From JBCCMQ01 sp039026235 (GTDB lineage: Bacteria; Pseudomonadota; Alphaproteobacteria; Rhodobacterales; Rhodobacteraceae): DNA of 64,000 nt. The stretch covers positions 1-64,000 of the forward strand of contig JBCCMQ010000015.1 in assembly GCA_039026235.1 (NCBI GenBank), given 5' to 3'. The notes beneath the pieces were generated by a model that saw nothing but the letters and a program-made list of their open reading frames with translations, did no database searches and had not been told where the DNA came from. Below are positions 8,851 to 17,315 of the stretch, in pieces (the first letter of the stretch is position 1; each line of letters starts with the position of its first letter). The position numbers and the translations under genes were made by a program.

Positions 8851-9410
8851 GGATCATCGGCGGTACCAACCGTGGCCTGACCCTTGCATCGGTCGGCAAG
8901 GGCGATGAAACAGGACGGCTGCGCCCCACCGCAGATCGGGTGCGCGAAAGCGTCTTCAACATTCTGCAAAACGGCAGCTACGGGGACGTGCTGACAGACA
9001 GCCACGTCCTTGACCTTTTTGCCGGGACCGGCGCGCTGTCGTTCGAGGCGATTTCGCGCGGCGCCCGGTCGGCGGTCCTGGTCGAGAACGGACGGACGGC
9101 GGCCACTCTGATTGCCGATAATGCGGCGCGCATGCGGGCCCAGGACCGGATCAGGGTGCTGCGCAAGGACGCGACACGCCTGCCACCATCCGATGGCAGT
9201 GGTGCGCAAATCGTTTTCCTCGATCCGCCCTACGGAAAGGGATTGGGCGAACCGGCGCTGATTTCCGCCCTGACACAAGGCTGGATTGCGCCCAATGCGC
9301 TGGTTGTCTGGGAAGAAAACGCGCCAAGCATAGTGCCCGGGGACTTCACGAAAGACGACGAAAGGCACTATGGTGATACCTGCATATCTTTCCTGAGGGC
9401 GCCCCGATGA
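8847..9410 (+). CDS. rsmD: 16S rRNA (guanine966-N2)-methyltransferase RsmD
   Basis: Methylates G966 of 16S rRNA in the 30S subunit. Motif I VLDLFAGTGALSFEA (55-69) binds SAM, and the catalytic motif FLDPPYGKG has DPPY at 126-129. The N-terminal RIIGGTNRG is the family hallmark. The start is a GTG overlapping the upstream TGA, so the gene is translationally coupled to the flavoprotein. Length 187 is normal. Confidence 0.93.
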   Translation: MRIIGGTNRGLTLASVGKGDETGRLRPTADRVRESVFNILQNGSYGDVLTDSHVLDLFAGTGALSFEAISRGARSAVLVENGRTAATLIADNAARMRAQDRIRVLRKDATRLPPSDGSGAQIVFLDPPYGKGLGEPALISALTQGWIAPNALVVWEENAPSIVPGDFTKDDERHYGDTCISFLRAPR

Positions 9411-9604
9411 GCACCGCCAATCCAACAGCGTTTCCTTTTATTGGATTTTTTCAAGGGCAGCGCACGACGGACACAACCACTGGTCCGAAGAAGAGACCCT
9501 ACCGTGGGCCGGTTATGATGGCGGACATACTAGTGGCCCCCGGTGGTCGCCCGGCACTGCTGGCGCATTGGGAAGACGCGACTGACATCGATGGTGACGA
9601 CTAG
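9407..9604 (+). CDS. Small hypothetical protein coupled to rsmD
   Basis: 65-residue protein of no family I recognise. It starts at an ATG that overlaps the rsmD stop as ATGA, the same coupling seen for many real genes in this window. It then runs to a TAG 13 bases before the convergent map gene. The sequence is polar with a KKRPYRGPVMMADILVAPGG core and an acidic DIDGDD tail, and has no membrane segment. It could be a spurious frame, but coupling and the tight fit in the gap argue for a gene. Confidence 0.5.
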   Translation: MSTANPTAFPFIGFFQGQRTTDTTTGPKKRPYRGPVMMADILVAPGGRPALLAHWEDATDIDGDD

Positions 9605-9616
9605 GGTCGCCACTGG

Positions 9617-10447
9617 TCAGTTGGTGTACGTCGGGTGAAATTGTCCTGCGGGTGACAGTGTAAATATCTCAAAGCCGTCGGCGGTGACGCCGACCGAATG
9701 CTCAAACTGAGCCGAAAGCGATTTGTCCCGAGTGACGGCGGTCCAGTCGTCGGCCAAGACCTTTGTCTCTGGGCGGCCCAGATTGACCATAGGCTCTATC
9801 GTAAAGAACATGCCCTCTTCCAGTACAGCGCCAGACCCGGCGCGACCATAATGCAGAACGTTGGGCGGTGCGTGAAAAACGCGGCCGAGCCCGTGCCCGC
9901 AAAAATCGCGCACTACGCTCATCCGGTGACTTTCCACGAAGCTTTGAATTGCATGGCCGATGTCGCCGAAGGTGTTACCCGGCCGCACAACGGAAATTCC
10001 TTCCATCAGAGCGTCATGGGTCACTTGGACAAGCCGCTCCGCCTTGCGGTTCAACTTGCCGGCCACGTACATTCTGCTGGTGTCGCCGAACCATCCTTCG
10101 ACGATGACCGTCACGTCGATGTTCAGGATATCGCCATCTTTCAGGATCTTCGGACCGGGAATCCCGTGGCAAACCACGTGATTGACGCTGATGCAACTTG
10201 CGTGCTGGTAGCCCTTGTATCCGATCGTGGCGCTGGTCGCGCCCAATGCTTCGACACGGCGCGTGATGAAGTCGTCTATCGCCGCCGTGGTCACGCCGGG
10301 CTCGATCAGTGTCGCAACCTCGTCAAGAACGACCGCGGCGAGCCTGCCCGCTATTCGCATACCGGCAAAATCCTCCGGCTCGTAAACGCGGATTCCATCT
10401 CTGGTAATACGTGTGCGGCTCTTCTTGTCCAAATACGCCTCCATCAT
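9617..10447 (-). CDS. map: Methionine aminopeptidase, type I
   Basis: Cytosolic metalloprotease that removes the initiator methionine from nascent proteins. All five metal ligands are visible in order: Asp in NIDVTV, Asp in GDTSRM, His in GHGLGRVFH, Glu in TIEPMV and Glu in QFEHSVGV. SVNHVVCHGIPG is the type I substrate-pocket motif. The 276-residue length is normal. Two in-frame ATGs (10447 and 10444) make the exact start uncertain by one codon. Confidence 0.95.
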   Translation of the reverse strand: MMEAYLDKKSRTRITRDGIRVYEPEDFAGMRIAGRLAAVVLDEVATLIEPGVTTAAIDDFITRRVEALGATSATIGYKGYQHASCISVNHVVCHGIPGPKILKDGDILNIDVTVIVEGWFGDTSRMYVAGKLNRKAERLVQVTHDALMEGISVVRPGNTFGDIGHAIQSFVESHRMSVVRDFCGHGLGRVFHAPPNVLHYGRAGSGAVLEEGMFFTIEPMVNLGRPETKVLADDWTAVTRDKSLSAQFEHSVGVTADGFEIFTLSPAGQFHPTYTN

Positions 10448-10510
10448 CTGCCGTGAGATAGAGCTTCGGCCCTACAATTACCAGACGTTGCGCTTTTTCG
10501 AAAGCGGGCT

Positions 10511-11218
10511 TCAGGCGACGATGGGCAGGCGCGGACCAAGCGACACAGATCCAACGTCAATTCTGGTGCCATAACAAAGCGCCTCAACACCGGCCTTTCG
10601 CGCCCGGGCAAAGGCGGCGGCATAGGCCGGATCAAGATCGTCGGCCAGGCGAAACCGGCCGCAGCCCATGTGTTGCACAAGATAAATCATGACCGCGCGT
10701 TGGCCCTGATCCACCATGTCCGAAAGTACCCGTAGATGTTTTGCGCCGCGCTCGGTCACGCAGTCCGGAAACTCAGCCCAATCGCTTTCGCGCAACAGGT
10801 GGACGTTCTTAACCTCAACATAGGTATCCGGCAGACCTTCCTGTTTCAGCAGGAAATCAACCCGGCTGTCTTTCCCGTACCGCACCTCGGCCCGCACGTT
10901 CTGATAATCACTAAGCGGTGTGATCTGGCCCGCCCGCAAGGCCGCGCCGATCACACGGTTCGGGACACCGGTGTCGATACCGACCCAGGTGCCGTCGGCC
11001 AGTTCAACCAGTCGCCATCCATATTTGAGCTTGCGTTTGGGATCATCGTTGGGCTCCAGCCAGATACGAAGCCCCGGCTCTTTCAGGCCCAGCATCGCGC
11101 CAGGATTGGGGCAATGAACGGTGACCTCTTGTCCGCTGCTTTCCAGCGTCGCGTCGGCAAGGAATCGATTGTAACGCCTGATCAGGCGCGCCGGAACGAG
11201 CTGGACTGGAAAGCGCAT
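10511..11218 (-). CDS. sfsA: SfsA family protein (sugar fermentation stimulation protein homologue)
   Basis: Conserved protein first described in E. coli as enhancing maltose metabolism; it has a nuclease-like fold and its precise role is unsettled. Diagnostic segments are RRYNRFLADATL, VHCPNPGAMLGL, RVDFLL, YVEVKNVHLL, and CVTERGAKHLRVL. I chose the ATG at 11218 because MRFPVQLVPARLIRRYNRF is the usual family start; a longer frame to 11260 is possible. That gives 235 residues. It is divergent from the CinA-like gene, 51 bases away. Confidence 0.9.
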   Translation of the reverse strand: MRFPVQLVPARLIRRYNRFLADATLESSGQEVTVHCPNPGAMLGLKEPGLRIWLEPNDDPKRKLKYGWRLVELADGTWVGIDTGVPNRVIGAALRAGQITPLSDYQNVRAEVRYGKDSRVDFLLKQEGLPDTYVEVKNVHLLRESDWAEFPDCVTERGAKHLRVLSDMVDQGQRAVMIYLVQHMGCGRFRLADDLDPAYAAAFARARKAGVEALCYGTRIDVGSVSLGPRLPIVA

Positions 11219-11269
11219 GGGACCCGGCTTATACCTCGGCGGGACGCCTCTCAAGCCCAAGGAAAATCC

Positions 11270-12001
11270 ATGCCGAACCCCACCGCAGCAATCCTGGTCA
11301 TCGGCGACGAGATCCTGTCAGGGCGGACACGGGACGCGAACACCCATCACCTGGCCGGTCGTCTGACCGAGGCCGGCATCGACCTAAAGGAAGTCCGCGT
11401 TCTTGCCGACGACACCGATGCCATCGTGGACGCGGTTTGCCACCTGAGCGCACGCTTCGATCACGTCTTCACTTGCGGCGGTATCGGTCCCACCCATGAC
11501 GACATTACCGCCGATGCGATGGCGCAGGCCTTCGGTGCAAGTATCGACGTGCGCGATGACGCCCGCACGATCCTGGAAAACCACTACAAAAGAACTGGCA
11601 TTGAACTGAATACCGCGCGGCTGCGCATGGCGCGGATCCCGGACGGCGCCACCTTGATCGAGAACCCGGTCTCGGCCGCACCGGGGTTCAGCCTTGGCAA
11701 TGTCCATGTGATGGCCGGTGTGCCGGCTATCTTTCAGGCTATGGTCAGCAGCATCATGCCGTCCCTGATCGGTGGACGCCCGTTGGTAACCCGCAGCCTT
11801 CGGATCACGCGTGGCGAAGGTGATATCGCAGGCCCGCTTGGAAAGATTGCGGCCGACCATCCCGCGCTTAGCTTTGGATCTTACCCTTTCCAGTCGAATG
11901 GCGTCTTCGGATCGAATGTCGTGGTCCGGGGTGATGACTTGTCCGCGGTGCTGGGCGCGGTCAAGACACTTAAAACCGCGTTCGAGGGCTACACCGAGTG
12001 A
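11270..12001 (+). CDS. CinA/MoaB-like molybdopterin-binding domain protein (competence/damage-inducible protein A family)
   Basis: 243-residue protein with the MoCF-binding fold: AAILVIGDEILSGRTRDANTHH-like N-terminus, CGGIGPTHDDITADAM and AGVPAIFQAM. It corresponds to the N-terminal domain of CinA; the C-terminal NMN-deamidase domain is absent. The frame runs upstream through antisense sfsA sequence, but the ATG at 11270 follows AAGGA and matches the family start. Its stop overlaps the next gene's GTG, so the two are coupled. Role in nucleotide repair or cofactor metabolism is inferred only from family. Confidence 0.88.
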   Translation: MPNPTAAILVIGDEILSGRTRDANTHHLAGRLTEAGIDLKEVRVLADDTDAIVDAVCHLSARFDHVFTCGGIGPTHDDITADAMAQAFGASIDVRDDARTILENHYKRTGIELNTARLRMARIPDGATLIENPVSAAPGFSLGNVHVMAGVPAIFQAMVSSIMPSLIGGRPLVTRSLRITRGEGDIAGPLGKIAADHPALSFGSYPFQSNGVFGSNVVVRGDDLSAVLGAVKTLKTAFEGYTE

Positions 12002-12720
12002 CGCTGCCGTCGGCGGAAAGGATCTTTCACGCGACCTCTGTCACCTGGCCGGCTGCAGAAAAGGTCGCTTATGGCGCAGTGACCGTGCGGATCGGTGCTG
12101 GCGGGGGAAAGCGAGTTTCAGCGGCCACAGTAGACGCCGAGCATGCACCCGGTGACATCTCGGACGCGGAAAAAGCGATGGACGATGCGGGGCAGCCGCG
12201 CCTTTTCATGGTCCGTGCCGGTCACATCCAGATCGACGATATGCTGGCAAGGCGCGGCTATAGGCTCATTGATCCGGTCAACCAGTACACCGCCGAAATC
12301 GACCTGCTTGCCGAACAGGAATTGCCGCGCATGGCCACATTTGAGATCTGGCCCCCGCTCGCAATCATGGAACGTATCTGGGCGGAAGGAGACATTGGAC
12401 CTGGACGCTTGGCGGTCATGGACCGCGTTGGCGTTGCAAAGACGGCAATCTTTGGCCGCGCGAAAGATATGCCCGCCGGTACCGCCTTTGCGGCCTGCGA
12501 CGGCACCGTTGCGATGGTTCATGCGCTGCATGTGGCCCCAGATATGCGCCGAAATGGAACCGCGCGTCATATCATGATTGCAGCCGCTGGGTGGGCTAAA
12601 GCCAACGGCGCCACGCATCTTGCGGTCCTTTGCACAGAGGCCAATCAACCCGCGAACACGATGTATTTGAACCTAGGGTTCGAACCTGCGAGCGGATACC
12701 ACTACCGCATCTCTGATTGA
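11998..12720 (+). CDS. GNAT family N-acetyltransferase
   Basis: 240-residue protein whose C-terminal half carries the acetyl-CoA binding pattern: VHALHVAPDMRRNGTARHIM followed by AAGWAKANGATHLAVLCTEANQPANTMYLNLGFEP. The N-terminal half (ERIFHATSVTWPAAE) is a second, diverged GNAT-like region. The start is a GTG that overlaps the upstream TGA. The substrate cannot be inferred. Confidence 0.85.
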   Translation: MTLPSAERIFHATSVTWPAAEKVAYGAVTVRIGAGGGKRVSAATVDAEHAPGDISDAEKAMDDAGQPRLFMVRAGHIQIDDMLARRGYRLIDPVNQYTAEIDLLAEQELPRMATFEIWPPLAIMERIWAEGDIGPGRLAVMDRVGVAKTAIFGRAKDMPAGTAFAACDGTVAMVHALHVAPDMRRNGTARHIMIAAAGWAKANGATHLAVLCTEANQPANTMYLNLGFEPASGYHYRISD

Positions 12721-12750
12721 CTGACCCGAGTACCGTCTAAGCAAAAAGAA

Positions 12751-12776
12751 TGGCCGTGACACCGGGGTCACGGCCA
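12751..12776 (-). terminator. Rho-independent terminator of the LysR gene
   Basis: A perfect 10-bp stem, TGGCCGTGAC paired with GTCACGGCCA, closes a 6-base loop. On the minus strand it is followed by a T-rich run (TTCTTTTT), so it terminates the leftward LysR transcript. It may also stop rightward transcription of the GNAT gene, although no T run follows on that strand. Confidence 0.85.
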
Positions 12777-12815
12777 AGTCAAACGCCATTCACTCAGTAT
12801 GCTACGAGGGAAAAA

Positions 12816-13721
12816 CTACCACTGATCCGGGCCTTTTTCGGCAAAGCAATGGACCAGAAAGTCGATGAACGCGCGGACCTTAGGCTGGGTAAAGCGCCCC
12901 GGTGGATACACCGCAAAGATGCCTTGGGTTTCAACCGGAAGCTCTGGTATCGCCTCTTGCACAAGGCCCTGCTCCATCGCCTCGGCGTAAAGAAAACTTG
13001 GCAGATACGCGATCCCGAGACCGGATATGGCCGCGTTCAGAAGGGATTGGCCGTCATTGACCGTTAGCCAGCCAGCCGTGCGGACCTGACGCTTTTCGCC
13101 CGACGGCGCCGTGAGCTTCCAGACCGCGCCATTCGACTGGTTCGAATAGTGCAAAAGCTTGTGTTCGTTCAGGTCGTCGATCTTTTCCGGCCGTCCGAAC
13201 TCTGCGAAGTACTCCGGGCTTCCGATCATACGCTTGGTGGTCTCGGTCAGCTTCCGGGCTCGAAGTGTGCTGTCTTCCAGCTCTCCGATACGGATGGCCA
13301 CGTCAAAGCCTTCCGAGATCAATTCGACATAGCGATTGTTCAGCACCATGTTCACGGTGATCTCGGGAAATTCTTGCAGGAACTGACCCAAAACCGGGGA
13401 AAGATGGTTCACGCCGAAATCCGTCGCGACCGAAATTCGAAGAAGGCCGGAAGGCGCAGACTGCATCGAGGTGACCAGCGCATCGGCTTCGCCAGCGTCA
13501 TTCAGGACCCGGCGCGCGCGGTCATAATAGGCTAGGCCGATCTCAGTCGGGCTGACACGTCGTGTGGTGCGGTTCAGCAACCGAGCGCCGAGGCGTGCCT
13601 CAAGAGACGACACGTGCTTCGACACGGCAGACTTAGAAATGCCCATTTTCTTGGCCGCGTCAGTGAAGCCACCTTGGTCGACTACTGTCGCAAAGGCCTC
13701 CATCTCTGTCAGTCGGTCCAT
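12816..13721 (-). CDS. LysR family transcriptional regulator
   Basis: 301-residue regulator with an N-terminal winged helix-turn-helix (MEAFATVVDQGGFTDAAKKM, then SKSAVSKHVSSLEARLGARLL) and a periplasmic-binding-like effector domain. The ATG at 13721 follows AAAGG and gives the standard start MDRLTEMEAF; an upstream in-frame extension lacks support. It resembles the DsdC/AaeR-like group that begins with an 'MDRLxxMxxF' helix. No divergent target gene is adjacent, so its regulon is unknown. Confidence 0.92.
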   Translation of the reverse strand: MDRLTEMEAFATVVDQGGFTDAAKKMGISKSAVSKHVSSLEARLGARLLNRTTRRVSPTEIGLAYYDRARRVLNDAGEADALVTSMQSAPSGLLRISVATDFGVNHLSPVLGQFLQEFPEITVNMVLNNRYVELISEGFDVAIRIGELEDSTLRARKLTETTKRMIGSPEYFAEFGRPEKIDDLNEHKLLHYSNQSNGAVWKLTAPSGEKRQVRTAGWLTVNDGQSLLNAAISGLGIAYLPSFLYAEAMEQGLVQEAIPELPVETQGIFAVYPPGRFTQPKVRAFIDFLVHCFAEKGPDQW

Positions 13722-14072
13722 TACAAACCTTTCACATGCAAAACACCCCGCTCGACGCCGGTTATCGTCGTGAATCTGGGCAAGAATGCGGAGGATGCCC
13801 GACAATCTTGCGGAATTCCCGCATTTCGTTAACGCTCTCGAAACAGGGAAACGCTTTGTTTTCCTTAGAGATACCGGGCAAAGGCTGGCTTTTTGGGCGT
13901 ATGCCGCAGATTTGCGCTAGTCGCTTTTCTCATCCAAAGCCGCTCGGAATAGCCGTGGCCATCCAATCTAAAACGCGTTCGCAAGCGGACAATCCGCCGC
14001 ACGGCCAAGACACCGCAAACACACTCAAAGATTGAAATCTCACCGAAAGGGGCCGCCGAGCAGACAGTCGGT
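13722..14072. other. Intergenic region upstream of the LysR gene
   Basis: No gene, tRNA or terminator that I can support. It must contain the LysR promoter. Short open frames here lack ribosome binding sites and family resemblance. Somewhat AT-richer patches occur around 13800-13880. Confidence 0.4.
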
Positions 14073-14477
14073 CTATTCAGATTTGGCTACGAAAGTCCTG
14101 AAAGAGCGCTTCAGAAGATCAAGCTCTGCACGAAGCAACTCCACTTCCGCGTGAATGTCGTCTTCAAGCGGCGTGCCCGCAACGATTGACAGGCTGGCCA
14201 ATACCTCTTCAGTTCCGGTGACGCGGAAAATCACGGTCTGCACGCCATCGCCGAGAATTTCCGGCTGCACCGAGAACCGGACCAGCCATCCAAGCGGCCC
14301 CGGTTCAGTGCCGATCTCAAGCCCGCCCAGCGTGCGTTCTCGGTGCACCGCCTCAATGGGCGGCGCGCTTTCCCAGGTTTCGGACGCCGGCCCGGTCAGC
14401 ACACCTTCCCAGATGCCCCGCAGAAAGCTGATCTTGGTCAGTGTGACCGCACCGGCAAATGCTTTGCTGCCATCCAT
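14073..14477 (-). CDS. Hypothetical protein, partner of the DUF6478-like gene
   Basis: 134-residue protein that I do not recognise. It starts 1 base after the stop of the upstream gene, so it is in an operon with it. The N-terminal 95 residues are mixed hydrophobic and polar with a WEGVLTGPASETWESAPP stretch. The C-terminal 30 (DDIHAEVELLRAELDLLKRS) look like a coiled-coil helix. There is no signal peptide or membrane segment. Confidence 0.7.
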   Translation of the reverse strand: MDGSKAFAGAVTLTKISFLRGIWEGVLTGPASETWESAPPIEAVHRERTLGGLEIGTEPGPLGWLVRFSVQPEILGDGVQTVIFRVTGTEEVLASLSIVAGTPLEDDIHAEVELLRAELDLLKRSFRTFVAKSE

Positions 14478-14478
14478 C

Positions 14479-15237
14479 CTAGACGCCCGCCCGTGATCGC
14501 CGACCCAGTGAAAAATCGCGGAGATTGACCGCGTTCATGGCCGGAGACTCAAGGATGATTTCAACCCACATCGCTTCTATTCGCGCCGGATTGAATTGGG
14601 CGTAGGCCAAATCGAACTCGGTCTCTACTTCGCTGTACCTTGGGTCAATCTCGCGAACCAGTCGCGCGGTGTTGGGTCCGTTCCTGATATTCAGCCGCGC
14701 AAAGATCTCACTGCCGCGTTCCTGTTCAATGAAGGTGCGCAGGGCGAGTATGTGGTTGGATTGAATGCTGTGGCGCAGCTCGTCCGGCAGTTCGATTGCC
14801 AGCGACAGAAAACTCCCCTCAAAACGGAACACTTCCAGCCGAAGGCCGAAGGCGGCAAAGACGCTGACCTCATCATTGACGATCTGGCGCAGAGCGATTT
14901 CCGCCAATGGGCAATCGTGGAAGACTTTGATCTCTTCGCCGATGGTGCTGCGGTTGGCGGCGCCCGCAATCCCGCGCGGGCTGACCGGGCCTTTCCAGAC
15001 ATCGGGTTGCCATGTCCAGTCAGAAGAGGCCCCCGGCCTCCGGTTATTTCTTTGGCTCTGGGGTTGCATAAGCCGCCCATCGGCGGCGTGCAGTACCCGA
15101 TCGACCTGTCGGCGCAGGGACTTTGCCTGTGATCGAAGCGTACGCAGGTTTTCCGGAGGCATCTCAGGTGCAGCCTCGGCGAGGTGCGCCCAATGGCGTA
15201 ATGCATAGCCCTGCAGGACACGCCTCACAACGCTCAC
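14479..15237 (-). CDS. DUF6478-like conserved protein
   Basis: 252-residue protein resembling an uncharacterised family common in Rhodobacterales. A basic helical N-terminus (LRTLRSQAKSLRRQVDRVL) is followed by WTWQPDVWKGPVSP and a domain with KVFHDCPLAEIALRQ and SLAIELPDELRHSIQSNHIL. The last third includes RLNIRNGPNTARLVREID and FDLAYAQFNPARIEAMWVE. It starts with GTG. The function is unknown; the family assignment is from memory of the motif set and is moderate. Confidence 0.72.
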   Translation of the reverse strand: MSVVRRVLQGYALRHWAHLAEAAPEMPPENLRTLRSQAKSLRRQVDRVLHAADGRLMQPQSQRNNRRPGASSDWTWQPDVWKGPVSPRGIAGAANRSTIGEEIKVFHDCPLAEIALRQIVNDEVSVFAAFGLRLEVFRFEGSFLSLAIELPDELRHSIQSNHILALRTFIEQERGSEIFARLNIRNGPNTARLVREIDPRYSEVETEFDLAYAQFNPARIEAMWVEIILESPAMNAVNLRDFSLGRRSRAGV

Positions 15238-15357
15238 CTTACCAGACCCATGATATCTCCATGCCTGCCGGCAGTCGTCCCGCCAGCGTCCTATTGGGCA
15301 AGATTTTACATCAAAAGGTTATGTTCTCGCAAACGCCATGCGGACCGGTTGAAAATC

Positions 15358-15377
15358 TCTGCCTGATCTGCGGCAGA
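15358..15377 (-). terminator. Weak terminator candidate after ilvD
   Basis: TCTGCC pairs with GGCAGA around an 8-base loop, and on the minus strand is followed by GATTTTC. It lies 25 bases past the ilvD stop. The stem is short, so the call is tentative. Confidence 0.3.
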
Positions 15378-15401
15378 CGGGTACCGCCCACCGGGAATGC
15401 A

Positions 15402-17135
15402 CTAGATGTCGGCGTAGACATGCAACTCTTTCTTGGCGCCCGGATGCGTGACGGCACCTTCGCGCGTCGCACCAACCAATTGAGCGTATTTCCATAGCGC
15501 GCCCGAGGCATAGATCGTGCTGCGCGGGCCAGACCATGCGGCTTTACGCTTTGCAAGTTCCTCTTCTGAGAGATCAACTTTCAACACACCCTGCACGGCG
15601 TCGATTGTGATCAAATCCCCGTTTTGCAACAGCGCGATCGGACCCGCGTGGGCCGCTTCGGGACCCACATGGCCCACGCAAAAGCCGCGCGTCGCGCCGG
15701 AGAACCGGCCATCGGTGATCAAGGCAACCTTTTTGCCCATACCCTGGCCGGACAGGGCCGCCGTCGTTGCCAGCATCTCCCGCATGCCCGGTCCGCCTGC
15801 CGGTCCTTCGTTGCGGATTACCAGAACCTCGCCTTCGCGGTAGGCACGTGATTTGACCGCCTCAAAGGCATCTTCTTCACACTCGAAGACACGGGCAGGG
15901 CCGGTAAATACCTGTTCTTCTTCGGCCATACCTGCGACCTTAACAATTGCGCCATCGGGCGCCAGATTTCCCTTAAGCCCGACAACACCGCCTGTGGGCG
16001 TGATCGGATTCTCGATCGGGTAGACCACCCTGCCGTCGGCTTCGCGTTCGACCATATCGATTTCTTCACCGATCGATCGGCCGGTCGCTGTCATACAGTC
16101 TTCGTGGATCAACCCAGCCTTGCGCAGCTCTTTCATGACCACCGGCACGCCGCCAACCTCGTAGAGATCCTTGGCGACGTATTTTCCGCCCGGTTTCAGA
16201 TCGACAAAATAGGGGGTGTCGCGGAAGATCTCGCAGACATCTTCCAGATCAAAATCTATACCTGCCTCATGCGCGATGGCGGGCAGGTGCAAGCCCGCGT
16301 TCGTCGAACCGCCGGTGCAGGCCACCACGCGGGCGGCGTTTTCAAGGCTTTTCAGCGTCACCACGTCGCGGGCGCGGATCTGCCGTTCGAGCAACGTCAT
16401 GACAGCTTCACCCGATGCGGTACCATAGGCGTCGCGGCTTTCGTAAGGCGCTGGTGCGCCGGACGAATTCGGCAAAGCGAGACCAATCGCTTCGCTCACA
16501 CAGGCCATGGTGTTGGCAGTGAACTGACCTCCGCAGGCACCAGCCGAAGGGCAAGCCACCCTTTCAAGCGCCCGCAGTTCTTCATCGGAATTGGCACCGG
16601 CCTGGTGCCGGCCCACCGCTTCGAACACGTCCTGGACGGTGACATCCTGGCCCTTGTAGCGCCCCGGCATGATAGAACCGCCATAGATAAAGACGGACGG
16701 AATGTTCAGGCGCACCATCGCCATCATCATACCCGGCAGCGACTTGTCGCAACCTGCGAGACCCACAATTGCATCGTAGCAATGGCCACGGATTGTCAGC
16801 TCGACGGTGTCAGCGATCGCCTCGCGGCTGGCCAGGGATGAACGCATGCCTTCGTGGCCCATGGCAATACCGTCGGTCACGGTGATTGTCGTGAACTCAC
16901 GCGGCGTGCCGCCGGCGGCCTTAACACCCAGTTTGACCGACTGCGCTTGGCGGTTCAGGGCAATGTTGCAGGGCGCTGCTTCGTTCCAGCAGGTCGCCAC
17001 ACCGACGAAGGGTTGATGAATCTCCTCTTCACTCAAACCCATTGCGTAAAAGTAGGATCGGTGCGGCGCGCGCGCCGGACCCTCGGTCACATGGCGGCTC
17101 GGCAGATTCGATTTATCCATTTTTTGCTTGAGCAT
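15402..17135 (-). CDS. ilvD: Dihydroxy-acid dehydratase
   Basis: Fe-S enzyme converting 2,3-dihydroxy-isovalerate or methylvalerate to the 2-oxoacid precursors of valine, isoleucine and leucine. Iron-sulfur ligand motifs are intact: CWNEAAPCN (Cys49), GCDKSLPGMMMAM and ACGGQFTANTMA. PSGAPAPYESRD-like and GRFSGATRGFCVGHVGPEA segments complete the signature. The ATG at 17135 follows GGGAGAG and gives 577 residues, the normal size. A longer frame to 17369 would overlap the divergent CPBP gene and has no family support. It is not in an operon with other ilv genes here. Confidence 0.96.
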   Translation of the reverse strand: MLKQKMDKSNLPSRHVTEGPARAPHRSYFYAMGLSEEEIHQPFVGVATCWNEAAPCNIALNRQAQSVKLGVKAAGGTPREFTTITVTDGIAMGHEGMRSSLASREAIADTVELTIRGHCYDAIVGLAGCDKSLPGMMMAMVRLNIPSVFIYGGSIMPGRYKGQDVTVQDVFEAVGRHQAGANSDEELRALERVACPSAGACGGQFTANTMACVSEAIGLALPNSSGAPAPYESRDAYGTASGEAVMTLLERQIRARDVVTLKSLENAARVVACTGGSTNAGLHLPAIAHEAGIDFDLEDVCEIFRDTPYFVDLKPGGKYVAKDLYEVGGVPVVMKELRKAGLIHEDCMTATGRSIGEEIDMVEREADGRVVYPIENPITPTGGVVGLKGNLAPDGAIVKVAGMAEEEQVFTGPARVFECEEDAFEAVKSRAYREGEVLVIRNEGPAGGPGMREMLATTAALSGQGMGKKVALITDGRFSGATRGFCVGHVGPEAAHAGPIALLQNGDLITIDAVQGVLKVDLSEEELAKRKAAWSGPRSTIYASGALWKYAQLVGATREGAVTHPGAKKELHVYADI

Positions 17136-17315
17136 CGTGCTCTCCCTGGCTGGCTTGGTCGAGAGGGATAGACGTGGCGCCGCCAAGGGGCAAGCGCCCG
17201 TCCGTGCGAAAACCGATATCAGCCGCCACCGTGGCGTGAGCAATCGGACACGCCTGCCAACTTTGACGCTCACGCGGATAGGACACTGCCCAAGCCACTG
17301 ATAGGCATTGAGACG

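Noticed and set aside
10736..11269. N-terminal extension of the CinA-like gene
   Set aside because: It is antisense to sfsA, and the family start with a ribosome binding site is at 11270.
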